Source: Gordonia prachuapensis
Lineage (GTDB): Bacteria > Actinomycetota > Actinomycetes > Mycobacteriales > Mycobacteriaceae
Length of the DNA stretch: 64,000 nucleotides
Direction: 5' to 3'
Assembly: GCF_036350515.1 (NCBI RefSeq)
Contig: NZ_JAZDUE010000014.1
Span: 104,214 to 168,213 of the forward strand
Position 1 is the stretch's first letter. Each line of letters begins with the position of its first letter. The translations under genes and the position numbers were made by a program. Shown here in pieces: positions 8,607 to 16,424 of the stretch. The notes under the pieces were generated by a model that saw nothing but the letters and a program-made list of their open reading frames with translations, made no database searches and was not told the DNA's origin.

Positions 8607-8890
8607 AGATCCTCCTCGTTGCGCAACCGCCGGGGCTGGTCACCTGCCACTTCCCCACGGTCGCCACATGAACAAAACGAGCGCTGGTAACTGATCCTAA
8701 ACCCTCATACCGGCGGTGGCCGCATGGGTCCTACGATCCGTCGTAATTGGTTCGCGAACTGCGATGAATCCGCAGTTCAGTACCCTCGCGGGGACCGACG
8801 CGCACGGGCTCGCGGGAGGCGTCGAGCGGTGGCCGCCGCGGGCTGCCCGCCCGGCGCGGTCATCGCTGCCGCCGGTGCTAGCGTGATCGC
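8607..8890. promoter_or_regulatory. divergent ctaD/fecB intergenic region
   Basis: This 284-bp region serves two divergent genes. On the ctaD side it holds the AGGAGG ribosome-binding site (about 8610-8620) and a relatively A/T-rich stretch near 8670-8705 that is the best place for a promoter. On the fecB side it holds the leaderless -10 described separately. I see no reading frame or clear hairpin in it. Confidence 0.5.
8879..8884 (+). promoter_or_regulatory. -10 hexamer TAGCGT for leaderless fecB
   Basis: TAGCGT ends six bases before the GTG of fecB. This spacing puts transcription start at or next to the start codon, the leaderless arrangement common in Mycobacteriales. It fixes the start codon choice because there is no ribosome-binding site. 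Confidence 0.6.
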
Positions 8891-9925
8891 GTGCAACGCA
8901 GCGGCGTGACCCCTGTTCCGGCGGCCCGGCGCCGGCTCCCGAACCCTCGGCGGGCAAGGCGGGCGGCAGGTGCCGTCGCATCGGTCGTGGCGTTCGCCGC
9001 GCTGGCGGGGTGCGCAGGCGAGCAACCGCTGACGACCCCCGACGGCTCCCCCATCTCCACGGTGACCACACGCGTCGCCGAGGTGAACATCGTCAATGCC
9101 GACCGGGACCCGGCGCGCACGTGCCTGGCGCCGACGGCACCCGATCCCGGACAGTCCGACGTCGCGCGCATCGTGGTGACCGACCCCGCCCTGCTCGACG
9201 CGATCTGCGCGCTCGGCATCGGACCCAAAGTGGTCGCGGTCGCCGCCGACGCCGGCTCGGTGCCCGCCTACCTCGGGCCCCAGCTCGCCGCGGTACCGAC
9301 CATCGGGACGACGCCGGACCCGGCAGCTGCGGCCGAGGCCGCTCCCGACATCGTTCTCTCCACCCCACGCTCCGCCGCGTCGGCCGGGGCGTTCGGCGAG
9401 ACCCGCGCCGTGACCATCTCCGGCGACGGGGACTGGCGGTCGGAGTTCACGGCGGTCGCGGACGCGCTGGGCAGATCATCGAGCGGCGCGCGCCTGCTCG
9501 AGGAGTTCGACACGGAGACCCGACGCACCGGGCGCCGGATGGACGCGGCGCACAGTCAGGTGTCACTCGTCCGGTTCACCGGCGAGTCGGAGATGATCGC
9601 CGGCACCGACAGCTTCGCGGGGCAGATCCTGGCGTCGATCGGTGTGCAACGTCCGGAGCCGCAGCGCTCGGAAGGTTCGTTCACCGTCACCGATCAGAAC
9701 TTCACCGACGCCGACGCCGACCTCATCTATGTGAGCTTCCTCGGCGAACGTGGACTCGCGCACGGGAAGGACGTCCTCCTGAGCGATCGGTGGCTGGACA
9801 TGGGTGCGCCCACGTGGAAGCGGGTGCTCGCCGTCGACGACGCCATCTGGTACGGCGGCGACGGCCTGGCCGCGGCCTGGCTGGTGCTCAACGACGTGAA
9901 GGTGTCGCTCGACGGCAACTCGTGA
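8891..9925 (+). CDS. fecB: iron-siderophore-type ABC substrate-binding lipoprotein
   Basis: A 344-residue lipoprotein: arginine-rich N-terminus, hydrophobic segment and lipobox LAGC with the lipidated cysteine at residue 41. The mature part has the two-lobed TroA/FecB-like periplasmic-binding fold: RIVVTDPALLDAICALGIGPKVVAVA, then PDPAAAAEAAPDIVLS for the first lobe, and a second lobe ending in WYGGDGLAAAWLVLNDV. Fe(III)-dicitrate or siderophore binding is the family role; the ligand is not shown. Its place beside ctaD matches Rv3044 (fecB). No permease or ATPase gene adjoins it. The GTG start is set by the leaderless -10. Confidence 0.88.
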   Translation: MQRSGVTPVPAARRRLPNPRRARRAAGAVASVVAFAALAGCAGEQPLTTPDGSPISTVTTRVAEVNIVNADRDPARTCLAPTAPDPGQSDVARIVVTDPALLDAICALGIGPKVVAVAADAGSVPAYLGPQLAAVPTIGTTPDPAAAAEAAPDIVLSTPRSAASAGAFGETRAVTISGDGDWRSEFTAVADALGRSSSGARLLEEFDTETRRTGRRMDAAHSQVSLVRFTGESEMIAGTDSFAGQILASIGVQRPEPQRSEGSFTVTDQNFTDADADLIYVSFLGERGLAHGKDVLLSDRWLDMGAPTWKRVLAVDDAIWYGGDGLAAAWLVLNDVKVSLDGNS

Positions 9926-9975
9926 CGCCCTGCGATGGTGGCCCGGTCGGGGCGCTCGGGCGATGATGGTTCTCG

Positions 9976-12900
9976 ATGCCATTCGACGCACGCTCGCCGA
10001 CCTCGGTCGAGGACCGGCGCACCCTTCCGCTGCACGGCCTCTGGCGGCCGGGGGTCGGACTCGCCCTGTGGTGGGCCGACGCCGACGCCGGCCCCGACGA
10101 TCTGCCGCAGACCCTCGCCGATCTGCTCCGACCGCGACGCGCTCGCCGTGAGCTCGGGATCATCGGACCATCCGGTCGGCGGGAATTCGTCGCGACGATG
10201 ACCCTCGGCGCCGGGTCGGCGGCGGCGTTCCTCGACGTCAGCCGACCCCACCCGGTGAGCGGGGAGATCGCCTGGTGCCGCTACGTACTCGACGGCATCC
10301 GTCGTCAGGTGGGATCGGGGGCGGTGGCACCGGGGGCGGCCGAGGTGGCCGGCGAGACGATGATGCGGTGGCAGGCCGTGCCCACACCCGCCTGGCGCAG
10401 CTGGGTCGCGGTGGTCACCGCCGCGGCTCCGGCCATCGTCACCGCGAACGGCGGCACCGAGACGGTGAGCGATCTGATCGCCGAACTCCTCGACCACGAG
10501 TGCCGCGGCCGGATCGCGGCGGCGGCGCCGATCGGGACCGACGATCGACCCGGCGGATGGCTGGCGGAGGGACTGGGGATCGACCCGCCCGACCTTCCCA
10601 TGGCGCTCCAACAACGCCTCCGGTCCGCGTCCGCGGCCTGGATGGCCTGGAACTCCGCCGGACCACAAGACGATTCGACCGTGCTGCTACGGCTACACGA
10701 ACCCGACGACGAATCGGAGGACTCCTGGCGACCCCACCTCCCGGCGGGCACCACGCTGTGGCGCCTTCAGGTGTGCCGCCGCCACCCGGACGGCCGCATC
10801 ATCGCCGTCGCGCCCCACCGGCTCGACCAACATGAACTCGACCGGGTCACCAGCGCGCTCGCCACCGCGGTCCGCGCCTTTCCCGAACTGTCGCGGGCCG
10901 AACCCGACCGCCACACCCTCGACTTCCTGCTCACCACACCGCAGGTCGAGATGCTGTTCACCGACGGCGCGGCCGCGCTCACCGCGGCCGGGTGCCCCGT
11001 CCTCCTGCCGCGCACGATCGCGGAGGTCCGACCCACGCTCGGGCTCCGGGCACGACCGGTGGCGACCAGTACCGGGCGCGCGGCGCAGATCGGGGCGGCC
11101 GAGATCGACGAATTCGAGTGGCGGCTGGCTCTCGGCGACGATCCGGCCGCCATGACCCTGTCGGACGCCGACCTCGCCGACCTCGCACGACGACAGGGTG
11201 ATCTGGTGCAGGTCCGAGGTACATGGGTGCGCGCCGAGCACGCCGCTCTCACCAGGGCCGCCGCGTTCGTGATGGCGCAGAAGGCGCACACGGCCTCCGA
11301 CCATCCGGTCGACATGGGCGAACTGTTCAACCTCGTCGTCGACACCGTGCCGGTGCCGGTCACATCGATCGAAGGCCTGCGCTGGCTCGACGACATCGCC
11401 GCGGGTGGTGCACTCCGGCCCACCCCGATCCCGCCACCGCCCATGCTCCACGCCGAGCTCCGCCCGTATCAGCAACGCGGATTGGAGTGGCTGGTCTACC
11501 TGTCGACCCATCGGATCGGCGGGGTCCTGGCCGACGACATGGGCCTGGGCAAGACCATCCAGATCATCGCGTTGCTGTGTCACGAGCGTCCGGCGGGTGT
11601 GATCGTCGATCCGACGCTCGTCGTCTGTCCGATGTCGGTCGTCGGCAACTGGGAACGCGAGATCGCCCGGTTCGCACCACATCTGCGAGTCGTCGTCCAT
11701 CACGGGACTTCGCGCGCGGTGCGGTCCACCATCGATGATGTGCTGTCGGGCGCCGACGTGGTGCTGACCACGTTCGCCATCGCGACCCGGGACCGCGAGA
11801 TGCTCGCCGGACACCGGTGGCGACGCGTCGTCGTCGACGAGGCGCAGCACCTCAAGAACGTGGCCACCAAGGCGTCGAAGGCGGTGCGCGCGGTGCGCGC
11901 GGACCATCGGATCGCACTCACCGGCACGCCCGTGGAGAATCGGCTCGAAGACCTGCGCGCGGTGATCGACCTGGTCAACCCCGGTTTGCTGGGTTCGGCC
12001 TCGAAGTTCCGTGCACGATTCGCCGAACCGATCGAACGGGATCGTGACACCGCCACGGTCCGGCGCCTGAACGCGCTGACACGCCCGTTCATCCTGCGGC
12101 GGGAGAAGACCGACCCGGCGATCATCGGCGACCTGCCGGAGAAGACCGACATCACCGTCCGCACCAACCTGACCGTCGAGCAGGCGGCGTTGTACCGAGC
12201 GGTGATCGACGAACTGATGGAGGCGCTGCGCAGCAAACAGCAGCGGACTATCCGGCGCCGCAACATCCTGGCCGCGTTGACCCGCCTCAAACAGGTGTGC
12301 AATCACCCGGCCCATTACCTCGCGGACTCATCGGACATGCTGCGCCGCAATCGACATCGCTCCGGCAAGGTCGAGTTGCTCGTCGACATCCTCAGCACTG
12401 CCGCCGCGGAGGGTGATCGCGCCCTGGTGTTCACCCAGTTCGCCGCGTTCGGGCAGATGCTCTCGGAGTGGTTGGCCCCGACGCTCGGGGAGCCGGTGCC
12501 GGTACTGCACGGTGGGGTCGGTCGCACCGACCGGGACGCGATGGTGGCGCGCTTCCAGGCCGGCGACGGCCCGCCGGCGTTGATCGCGACGTTGAAGGCC
12601 GGTGGCACCGGGCTCAACCTCACCGCGGCGAATCACGTACTGCATGTGGATCGGTGGTGGAACCCTGCCGTCGAGGATCAGGCGACCGACCGCGCCTATC
12701 GGATCGGGCAACATCAACGGGTTCAGGTGCACCGATTCCTGTGTGTGGGGACCCTAGAGGAGCGCATCGACGAGATGATCGCGGCGAAGCGGGAACTGTC
12801 CCGGCTGACCGTCAGCGCGGGCGAGAACTGGCTGTCCGACCTCGGCGACGACGAGCTCTTCGACCTGTTCCGGTTACGCGACGAGGCGGTCAGCGAGTGA
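9976..12900 (+). CDS. helZ: SNF2-family DEAD/DEAH-box ATPase/helicase
   Basis: A 974-residue Swi2/Snf2-type DNA translocase similar to mycobacterial HelZ (Rv2101). The first 500 residues are the bacterial SNF2-associated region. The motor then starts at LRPYQQRGLEWLVYLS, with Walker A DMGLGKT near residue 521, motif II DEAQ near 621, TGTPVENRLEDL as motif III, and the second RecA lobe ending in QATDRAYRIGQ near 901. It should use ATP to move on or remodel DNA or DNA-protein complexes; its biological role is unknown. Its stop overlaps the GTG start of the SWIM-domain gene, so the two proteins are made together and probably work as a unit. Confidence 0.92.
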   Translation: MPFDARSPTSVEDRRTLPLHGLWRPGVGLALWWADADAGPDDLPQTLADLLRPRRARRELGIIGPSGRREFVATMTLGAGSAAAFLDVSRPHPVSGEIAWCRYVLDGIRRQVGSGAVAPGAAEVAGETMMRWQAVPTPAWRSWVAVVTAAAPAIVTANGGTETVSDLIAELLDHECRGRIAAAAPIGTDDRPGGWLAEGLGIDPPDLPMALQQRLRSASAAWMAWNSAGPQDDSTVLLRLHEPDDESEDSWRPHLPAGTTLWRLQVCRRHPDGRIIAVAPHRLDQHELDRVTSALATAVRAFPELSRAEPDRHTLDFLLTTPQVEMLFTDGAAALTAAGCPVLLPRTIAEVRPTLGLRARPVATSTGRAAQIGAAEIDEFEWRLALGDDPAAMTLSDADLADLARRQGDLVQVRGTWVRAEHAALTRAAAFVMAQKAHTASDHPVDMGELFNLVVDTVPVPVTSIEGLRWLDDIAAGGALRPTPIPPPPMLHAELRPYQQRGLEWLVYLSTHRIGGVLADDMGLGKTIQIIALLCHERPAGVIVDPTLVVCPMSVVGNWEREIARFAPHLRVVVHHGTSRAVRSTIDDVLSGADVVLTTFAIATRDREMLAGHRWRRVVVDEAQHLKNVATKASKAVRAVRADHRIALTGTPVENRLEDLRAVIDLVNPGLLGSASKFRARFAEPIERDRDTATVRRLNALTRPFILRREKTDPAIIGDLPEKTDITVRTNLTVEQAALYRAVIDELMEALRSKQQRTIRRRNILAALTRLKQVCNHPAHYLADSSDMLRRNRHRSGKVELLVDILSTAAAEGDRALVFTQFAAFGQMLSEWLAPTLGEPVPVLHGGVGRTDRDAMVARFQAGDGPPALIATLKAGGTGLNLTAANHVLHVDRWWNPAVEDQATDRAYRIGQHQRVQVHRFLCVGTLEERIDEMIAAKRELSRLTVSAGENWLSDLGDDELFDLFRLRDEAVSE

Positions 12901-13691
12901 GTCCGCGCACCCGTGGTCGGTCGTCGACGCGCGGATATGCGGTCACCCGGTGGGGTCGTGCGTTCGTCGACGTCGTCGAGGGCGCACGTGACGGTGATGC
13001 GAATCTCCGGCGGATCACGCAGGCGCGCAGGTACTTCCGTGATCATCACGCCGAGGCGGTGCGGATCGTCGGCGGCACCGTGACGGCGTCGGTGCGCGGG
13101 AGTCAGCTCGATCCGTTCGACGTCACCCTGACGATGCGCCCGGTGGACCCGGCGACCGTGGTGGCAATCCTGCGCAGCCGCGATGCGATCGGTGACCTGA
13201 TGGCGCTGACCCGTGGAGACCAGCCCGCGGCGCTCGGAGCCCTGATCCTGCCCACCGAATCGGCCGACATCGCCGCGGATTGCACCTGCCCGGACTCCTC
13301 GTCGAGATGCATCCACGTGCTCTGTGTCGCCTACGAGGTGGCCGCCCAGATCGATCGCGATGCGACGACGCTGCTCACCGTGATGGGCACGGACACCGCC
13401 GAACTGCTGGCCGGCGCGAGCGACCACGCCACCGACGACGCATCGTCGGGCGACCACACCGACCCTGCGCAGCGCGACGAGGTGCCCGCCGTCGACTTCT
13501 ACGGGACGAATGCCGTCCTGCCGCCCCTGCCGAGTCCACCCCGACTCAACCCGATCATGGAGCTCGATCCGGCCGCCCTGCGCAAGGCGCTGCGCGCCTC
13601 TGGTATCGCACCCGCCGATATCGGCGAGGCCGTCGATCTGCTCGACGAGCTGTACGAGCGGCTGCGCGACCGCGAAGAGCCGAACCGATAG
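12897..13691 (+). CDS. SWIM zinc-finger protein, partner of the SNF2 ATPase
   Basis: A 264-residue protein with a SWIM motif CTCPDSSSRCIH (CxC...CxH) near residue 130, a zinc-binding fold used for DNA or protein contact. The N-terminal half holds the conserved GYAVTRWGRAFVDVVE segment of the Rv2102-like family; the C-terminus is acidic, then helical. The GTG at 12897 overlaps the helicase stop as GTGA, and the frame further upstream lies inside the helicase gene, so this start is favoured. Bacterial SNF2 ATPases are commonly paired with SWIM proteins in this order. Role is inferred from the partner. Confidence 0.88.
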   Translation: MSPRTRGRSSTRGYAVTRWGRAFVDVVEGARDGDANLRRITQARRYFRDHHAEAVRIVGGTVTASVRGSQLDPFDVTLTMRPVDPATVVAILRSRDAIGDLMALTRGDQPAALGALILPTESADIAADCTCPDSSSRCIHVLCVAYEVAAQIDRDATTLLTVMGTDTAELLAGASDHATDDASSGDHTDPAQRDEVPAVDFYGTNAVLPPLPSPPRLNPIMELDPAALRKALRASGIAPADIGEAVDLLDELYERLRDREEPNR

Positions 13692-13762
13692 GTCGAAGGA
13701 GTCCGGAAGCCCGCCCTGTATGCTGCGTCACCAAACATTCGGTTCGGGGGACAGAAGTGACC

Positions 13763-14611
13763 ATGGCACATGACAACGATGCGTACGGCAACGACGCGTA
13801 CGGCACCGAGACGTACGGCACCGAGCCTCATCGGGACGAGCGTGACCCCGGTGGGGTCGACGATCCGCCATCCGGCCGGCGCGGTTCGCGCGTCAACGTC
13901 CCCACGGTCATCGCCTCCGCAGGTGTCGCCGCCGTCACGTCGGCGCTGTTCGTGGCGATCGGCGCCATCGGGTTGCTGGCGGTCGACAATGCGCGAGATG
14001 GTGACAGCAGCGGCGCCCAACCGACCGTGGTGAATCTGGGCAGCGCACAGGCCGGACAGCAGGGCATTCCGCCGGCTGCGCTACCGCCCGGCGGTGCCGG
14101 CGCGCTCCCGCCGACCGACCCAGCGGCCGGGGTCCCGGCCCTTCCGGCGCCTGCCGAACAGGTGCCGGCTGCAGCCGCGCCGGCGGCACCCGCGCCACCC
14201 CAGGCAGCCGTGCCTCCGGCTGCGCCGGAGACGACGACTCCGGCACAGACCGCCGCACCCACGGCCCTGTCCCCCGCGCAGCTGAACTCCAAGGTCACCC
14301 TGATCATGAACCCCCAGGCCTCCCGAGCCGCGCGGGCCGCCGAACTCGAGGGTGGTGCTCGTGCGCTCGGCGAGGCCGATGCCGTCGCCCGGGCGCTCGC
14401 GAGCTACGGGAACATCGGATTCAGCTACGAGATGGTCGGTCCGGTGACGACCAACGGATCCACCATGTCGGCGCCGCTCAAGATGACCCTCGTCGGTCAG
14501 GGCTCACGGACACAACAGTTGACGTGGGTCTGGACCGGCGACGACTGGAAGCTGAGCAACCGGAGCGTGTGTGCGGTCACCGCACTCGCGCTCCTGCCCT
14601 GCCGGCTCTGA
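13763..14611 (+). CDS. membrane-anchored MTB12-like antigen protein
   Basis: A 282-residue protein in three parts: a hydrophilic N-terminus with tyrosine-glycine repeats (DAYGN, DAYGT, ETYGT), one transmembrane helix at about 48-73, and a Pro/Ala-rich extracellular linker (about 90-170) leading to a folded domain. The last 110 residues (LSPAQLNSKVTLIMNP to VCAVTALALLPC) resemble the low-molecular-weight antigen MTB12/CFP-2 domain, with cysteines near the end. The function of that family is unknown. The start is ATG at 13763; a GTG at 13757 is also possible. It is convergent with nrdF, 9 bp apart. Confidence 0.75.
   Translation: MAHDNDAYGNDAYGTETYGTEPHRDERDPGGVDDPPSGRRGSRVNVPTVIASAGVAAVTSALFVAIGAIGLLAVDNARDGDSSGAQPTVVNLGSAQAGQQGIPPAALPPGGAGALPPTDPAAGVPALPAPAEQVPAAAAPAAPAPPQAAVPPAAPETTTPAQTAAPTALSPAQLNSKVTLIMNPQASRAARAAELEGGARALGEADAVARALASYGNIGFSYEMVGPVTTNGSTMSAPLKMTLVGQGSRTQQLTWVWTGDDWKLSNRSVCAVTALALLPCRL
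13778..13822 (+). repeat. three 15-bp tandem repeats inside the MTB12-like gene
   Basis: Units start at 13778, 13793 and 13808 and share the core CGTACGGCA. They encode DAYGN, DAYGT and ETYGT in the cytoplasmic N-terminus. The unit is a multiple of three, so copy-number change would keep the frame. Confidence 0.7.
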
Positions 14612-14620
14612 CGGACTCGT

Positions 14621-15622
14621 TCAGAAATCCCAGTCCTCGTCCTCGGTGTTGACCGCCTTGCCGATGACGTAGCTGCTGCCCGAGCCCGAGAAGAAGTCAT
14701 GGTTCTCGTCGGCGTTCGGTGACAGCGCCGACAAGATCGCCGGATTCACATCTGTCTCGTCCCTGGGGAACATCGCCTCGTAACCGAGGTTCATCAGCGC
14801 CTTGTTGGCGTTGTACCGCAGGAACTTCTTGACGTCCTCGCTCAGACCGACCTCGTCGTAGAGCGCCTCGGTGTAGTCGGACTCGTTGTCGTAGAGCTCG
14901 AACAGCAGCTCGAAGGTGTAGTCCTTGAGCTCCTGCCGACGCTCAGGGGTCTCCACCTCAAGGCCACGCTGATACTTGTAGCCGATGTAGTAGCCGTGGA
15001 CGGCCTCGTCACGGATGATCAGCCGGATCAGGTCGGCCGTGTTGGTGAGCTTGGCCCGGCTGCTCCAGTACATCGGCAGATAGAAGCCGGAGTAGAACAG
15101 GAACGACTCGAGCAGGGTCGAGGCGACCTTGCGCTTGAGCGGGTCGTCGCCACGGTAGTAGTCCATGACGATCTGCGCCTTGCGCTGCAGCTGCTCGTTC
15201 TCCTCCGACCAGCGGAACGCCTCGTCGATCTCCTTGGTGGAGCACAACGTCGAGAAGATGGAGCTGTAGCTCTTGGCGTGCACCGACTCCATGAATGCGA
15301 TGTTGGTGAGCACCGCCTCCTCGTGCGGCGTGGTCGCATCCGGGATCAGCGAGACCGCACCGACGGTGCCCTGGATGGTGTCGAGCAGCGTCAGGCCGGT
15401 GAAGACCCGCATCGTCAGCTGCTTCTCGTACTCGGTGAGGGTGTGCCACGACTGGATGTCGTTGGACACCGGCACCTTCTCCGGCAGCCAGAAGTTGCCG
15501 GTGAGGCGATCCCAGACCTCGGCGTCCTTCTCGTCGGGGACGCGGTTCCAGTTGATCGCGGAGACGCGACTCACCAGCTTGATGGGTGCGCCGTCGGCGG
15601 GGCTGTGCGGTGCTGCGGTCAT
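14621..15622 (-). CDS. nrdF: class Ib ribonucleotide reductase beta subunit
   Basis: NrdF holds the dimetal (usually Mn2-tyrosyl radical) cofactor that starts ribonucleotide reduction by NrdE. The 333-residue protein has the family length and the ligand segments DTIQGTVGAV, the ESVHAKSYS helix near residue 118 with its EXXH pair, and a DEAVHGYYIGYKYQ helix near 206. The C-terminal tail NTEDEDWDF is the peptide that docks to NrdE. Its gene is separated from nrdE by a maleylpyruvate-isomerase-fold gene, but all lie on one strand with short gaps and probably share the nrdH promoter. Confidence 0.97.
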   Translation of the reverse strand: MTAAPHSPADGAPIKLVSRVSAINWNRVPDEKDAEVWDRLTGNFWLPEKVPVSNDIQSWHTLTEYEKQLTMRVFTGLTLLDTIQGTVGAVSLIPDATTPHEEAVLTNIAFMESVHAKSYSSIFSTLCSTKEIDEAFRWSEENEQLQRKAQIVMDYYRGDDPLKRKVASTLLESFLFYSGFYLPMYWSSRAKLTNTADLIRLIIRDEAVHGYYIGYKYQRGLEVETPERRQELKDYTFELLFELYDNESDYTEALYDEVGLSEDVKKFLRYNANKALMNLGYEAMFPRDETDVNPAILSALSPNADENHDFFSGSGSSYVIGKAVNTEDEDWDF

Positions 15623-15667
15623 CGTTGTCGCCTCCTACGGCGGATGGGTGCGGTTCTGGGTTGGTGG

Positions 15668-16411
15668 TCAGGTCACATGGACGAGATCGAGGATCGGTAC
15701 GGGCAACGCGTCATCGCCGACGACGTCGAGGTCTTTGTGCGACCGCCGATGCCAGAGCATGAGGAGCAGATCAGAGATCGGCCCACGCAGCGCGACGTCG
15801 GCCTTCGCGTGGCCGCGCCGATGTGAGATTCCTTCGGGTGTGATCTCCCACAGCCATTCACCGTCGTCGATGTCGGTGGCATGCAGGTGGACAGTACGTC
15901 CGACGAGGGCCGCGGGAACGCCGTTGCCACGAGCAATGAAACGGGGCGCGAAGACCTCGAGCCATTCGTCGATGCCGTCGACCGCCAGGGTCGGATCGAT
16001 CGCACGTTGGCCACCGGGAACCGTCGCCGACTCGAGATCCCACCGGTGGACGGCCAGCTCGTTCGCCTGCCGGCGATACCAGAAGGCGACGGTCTTCGGT
16101 CCGCCGATCGCGGGGACGGTGTCGTCCGGGTCCTTGGCGGTGAGGGATGCGATCAGCTGATCCCGCCCTTCTCCGTACCAGTCGATCACCGCCTCGCCGG
16201 CCGGAACCTCAATCCCGTCATATCCCCGATACAAGCGGGTGCCGTCGATGCGGTCGGCCGCCCACCGATGGACGGCGCCGACATGCCCCAGCAGATCGTG
16301 CACTGTCCAGCCCGGGCAAGCCGGGATCTCGGCGCCCAACACCTCGGCACCGGTATCGGCGAGCACCGCGCTCTCGGCGCGGATCGCGTGCAGCCACTCC
16401 TCGGGCGTCAT
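15668..16411 (-). CDS. maleylpyruvate isomerase/DinB-fold family protein
   Basis: A 247-residue protein of the TIGR03083-type family: an N-terminal four-helix DinB-like domain (VPACPGWTVHDLLGHV-like segment IPACPGWTVHDLLGHVGAVH) and a C-terminal domain of the mycothiol maleylpyruvate isomerase type (AALVGRTVHLHATDIDDGEW). Such proteins often use mycothiol as a thiol cofactor with metal-binding histidines. The substrate is unknown. It is inserted between nrdE (13 bp upstream) and nrdF (45 bp downstream) and so should be transcribed with the reductase. ATG at 16411 has GAGGA about 10 bases ahead. Confidence 0.85.
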   Translation of the reverse strand: MTPEEWLHAIRAESAVLADTGAEVLGAEIPACPGWTVHDLLGHVGAVHRWAADRIDGTRLYRGYDGIEVPAGEAVIDWYGEGRDQLIASLTAKDPDDTVPAIGGPKTVAFWYRRQANELAVHRWDLESATVPGGQRAIDPTLAVDGIDEWLEVFAPRFIARGNGVPAALVGRTVHLHATDIDDGEWLWEITPEGISHRRGHAKADVALRGPISDLLLMLWHRRSHKDLDVVGDDALPVPILDLVHVT

Positions 16412-16424
16412 CGGTGATCAGTCC

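Noticed and set aside
6852..8690. 612-codon plus-strand frame opposite ctaD
   Set aside because: It mirrors ctaD codon structure, is rich in His, Arg, Val, Glu and Gly, and shows no domain. ctaD is unmistakable on the other strand.
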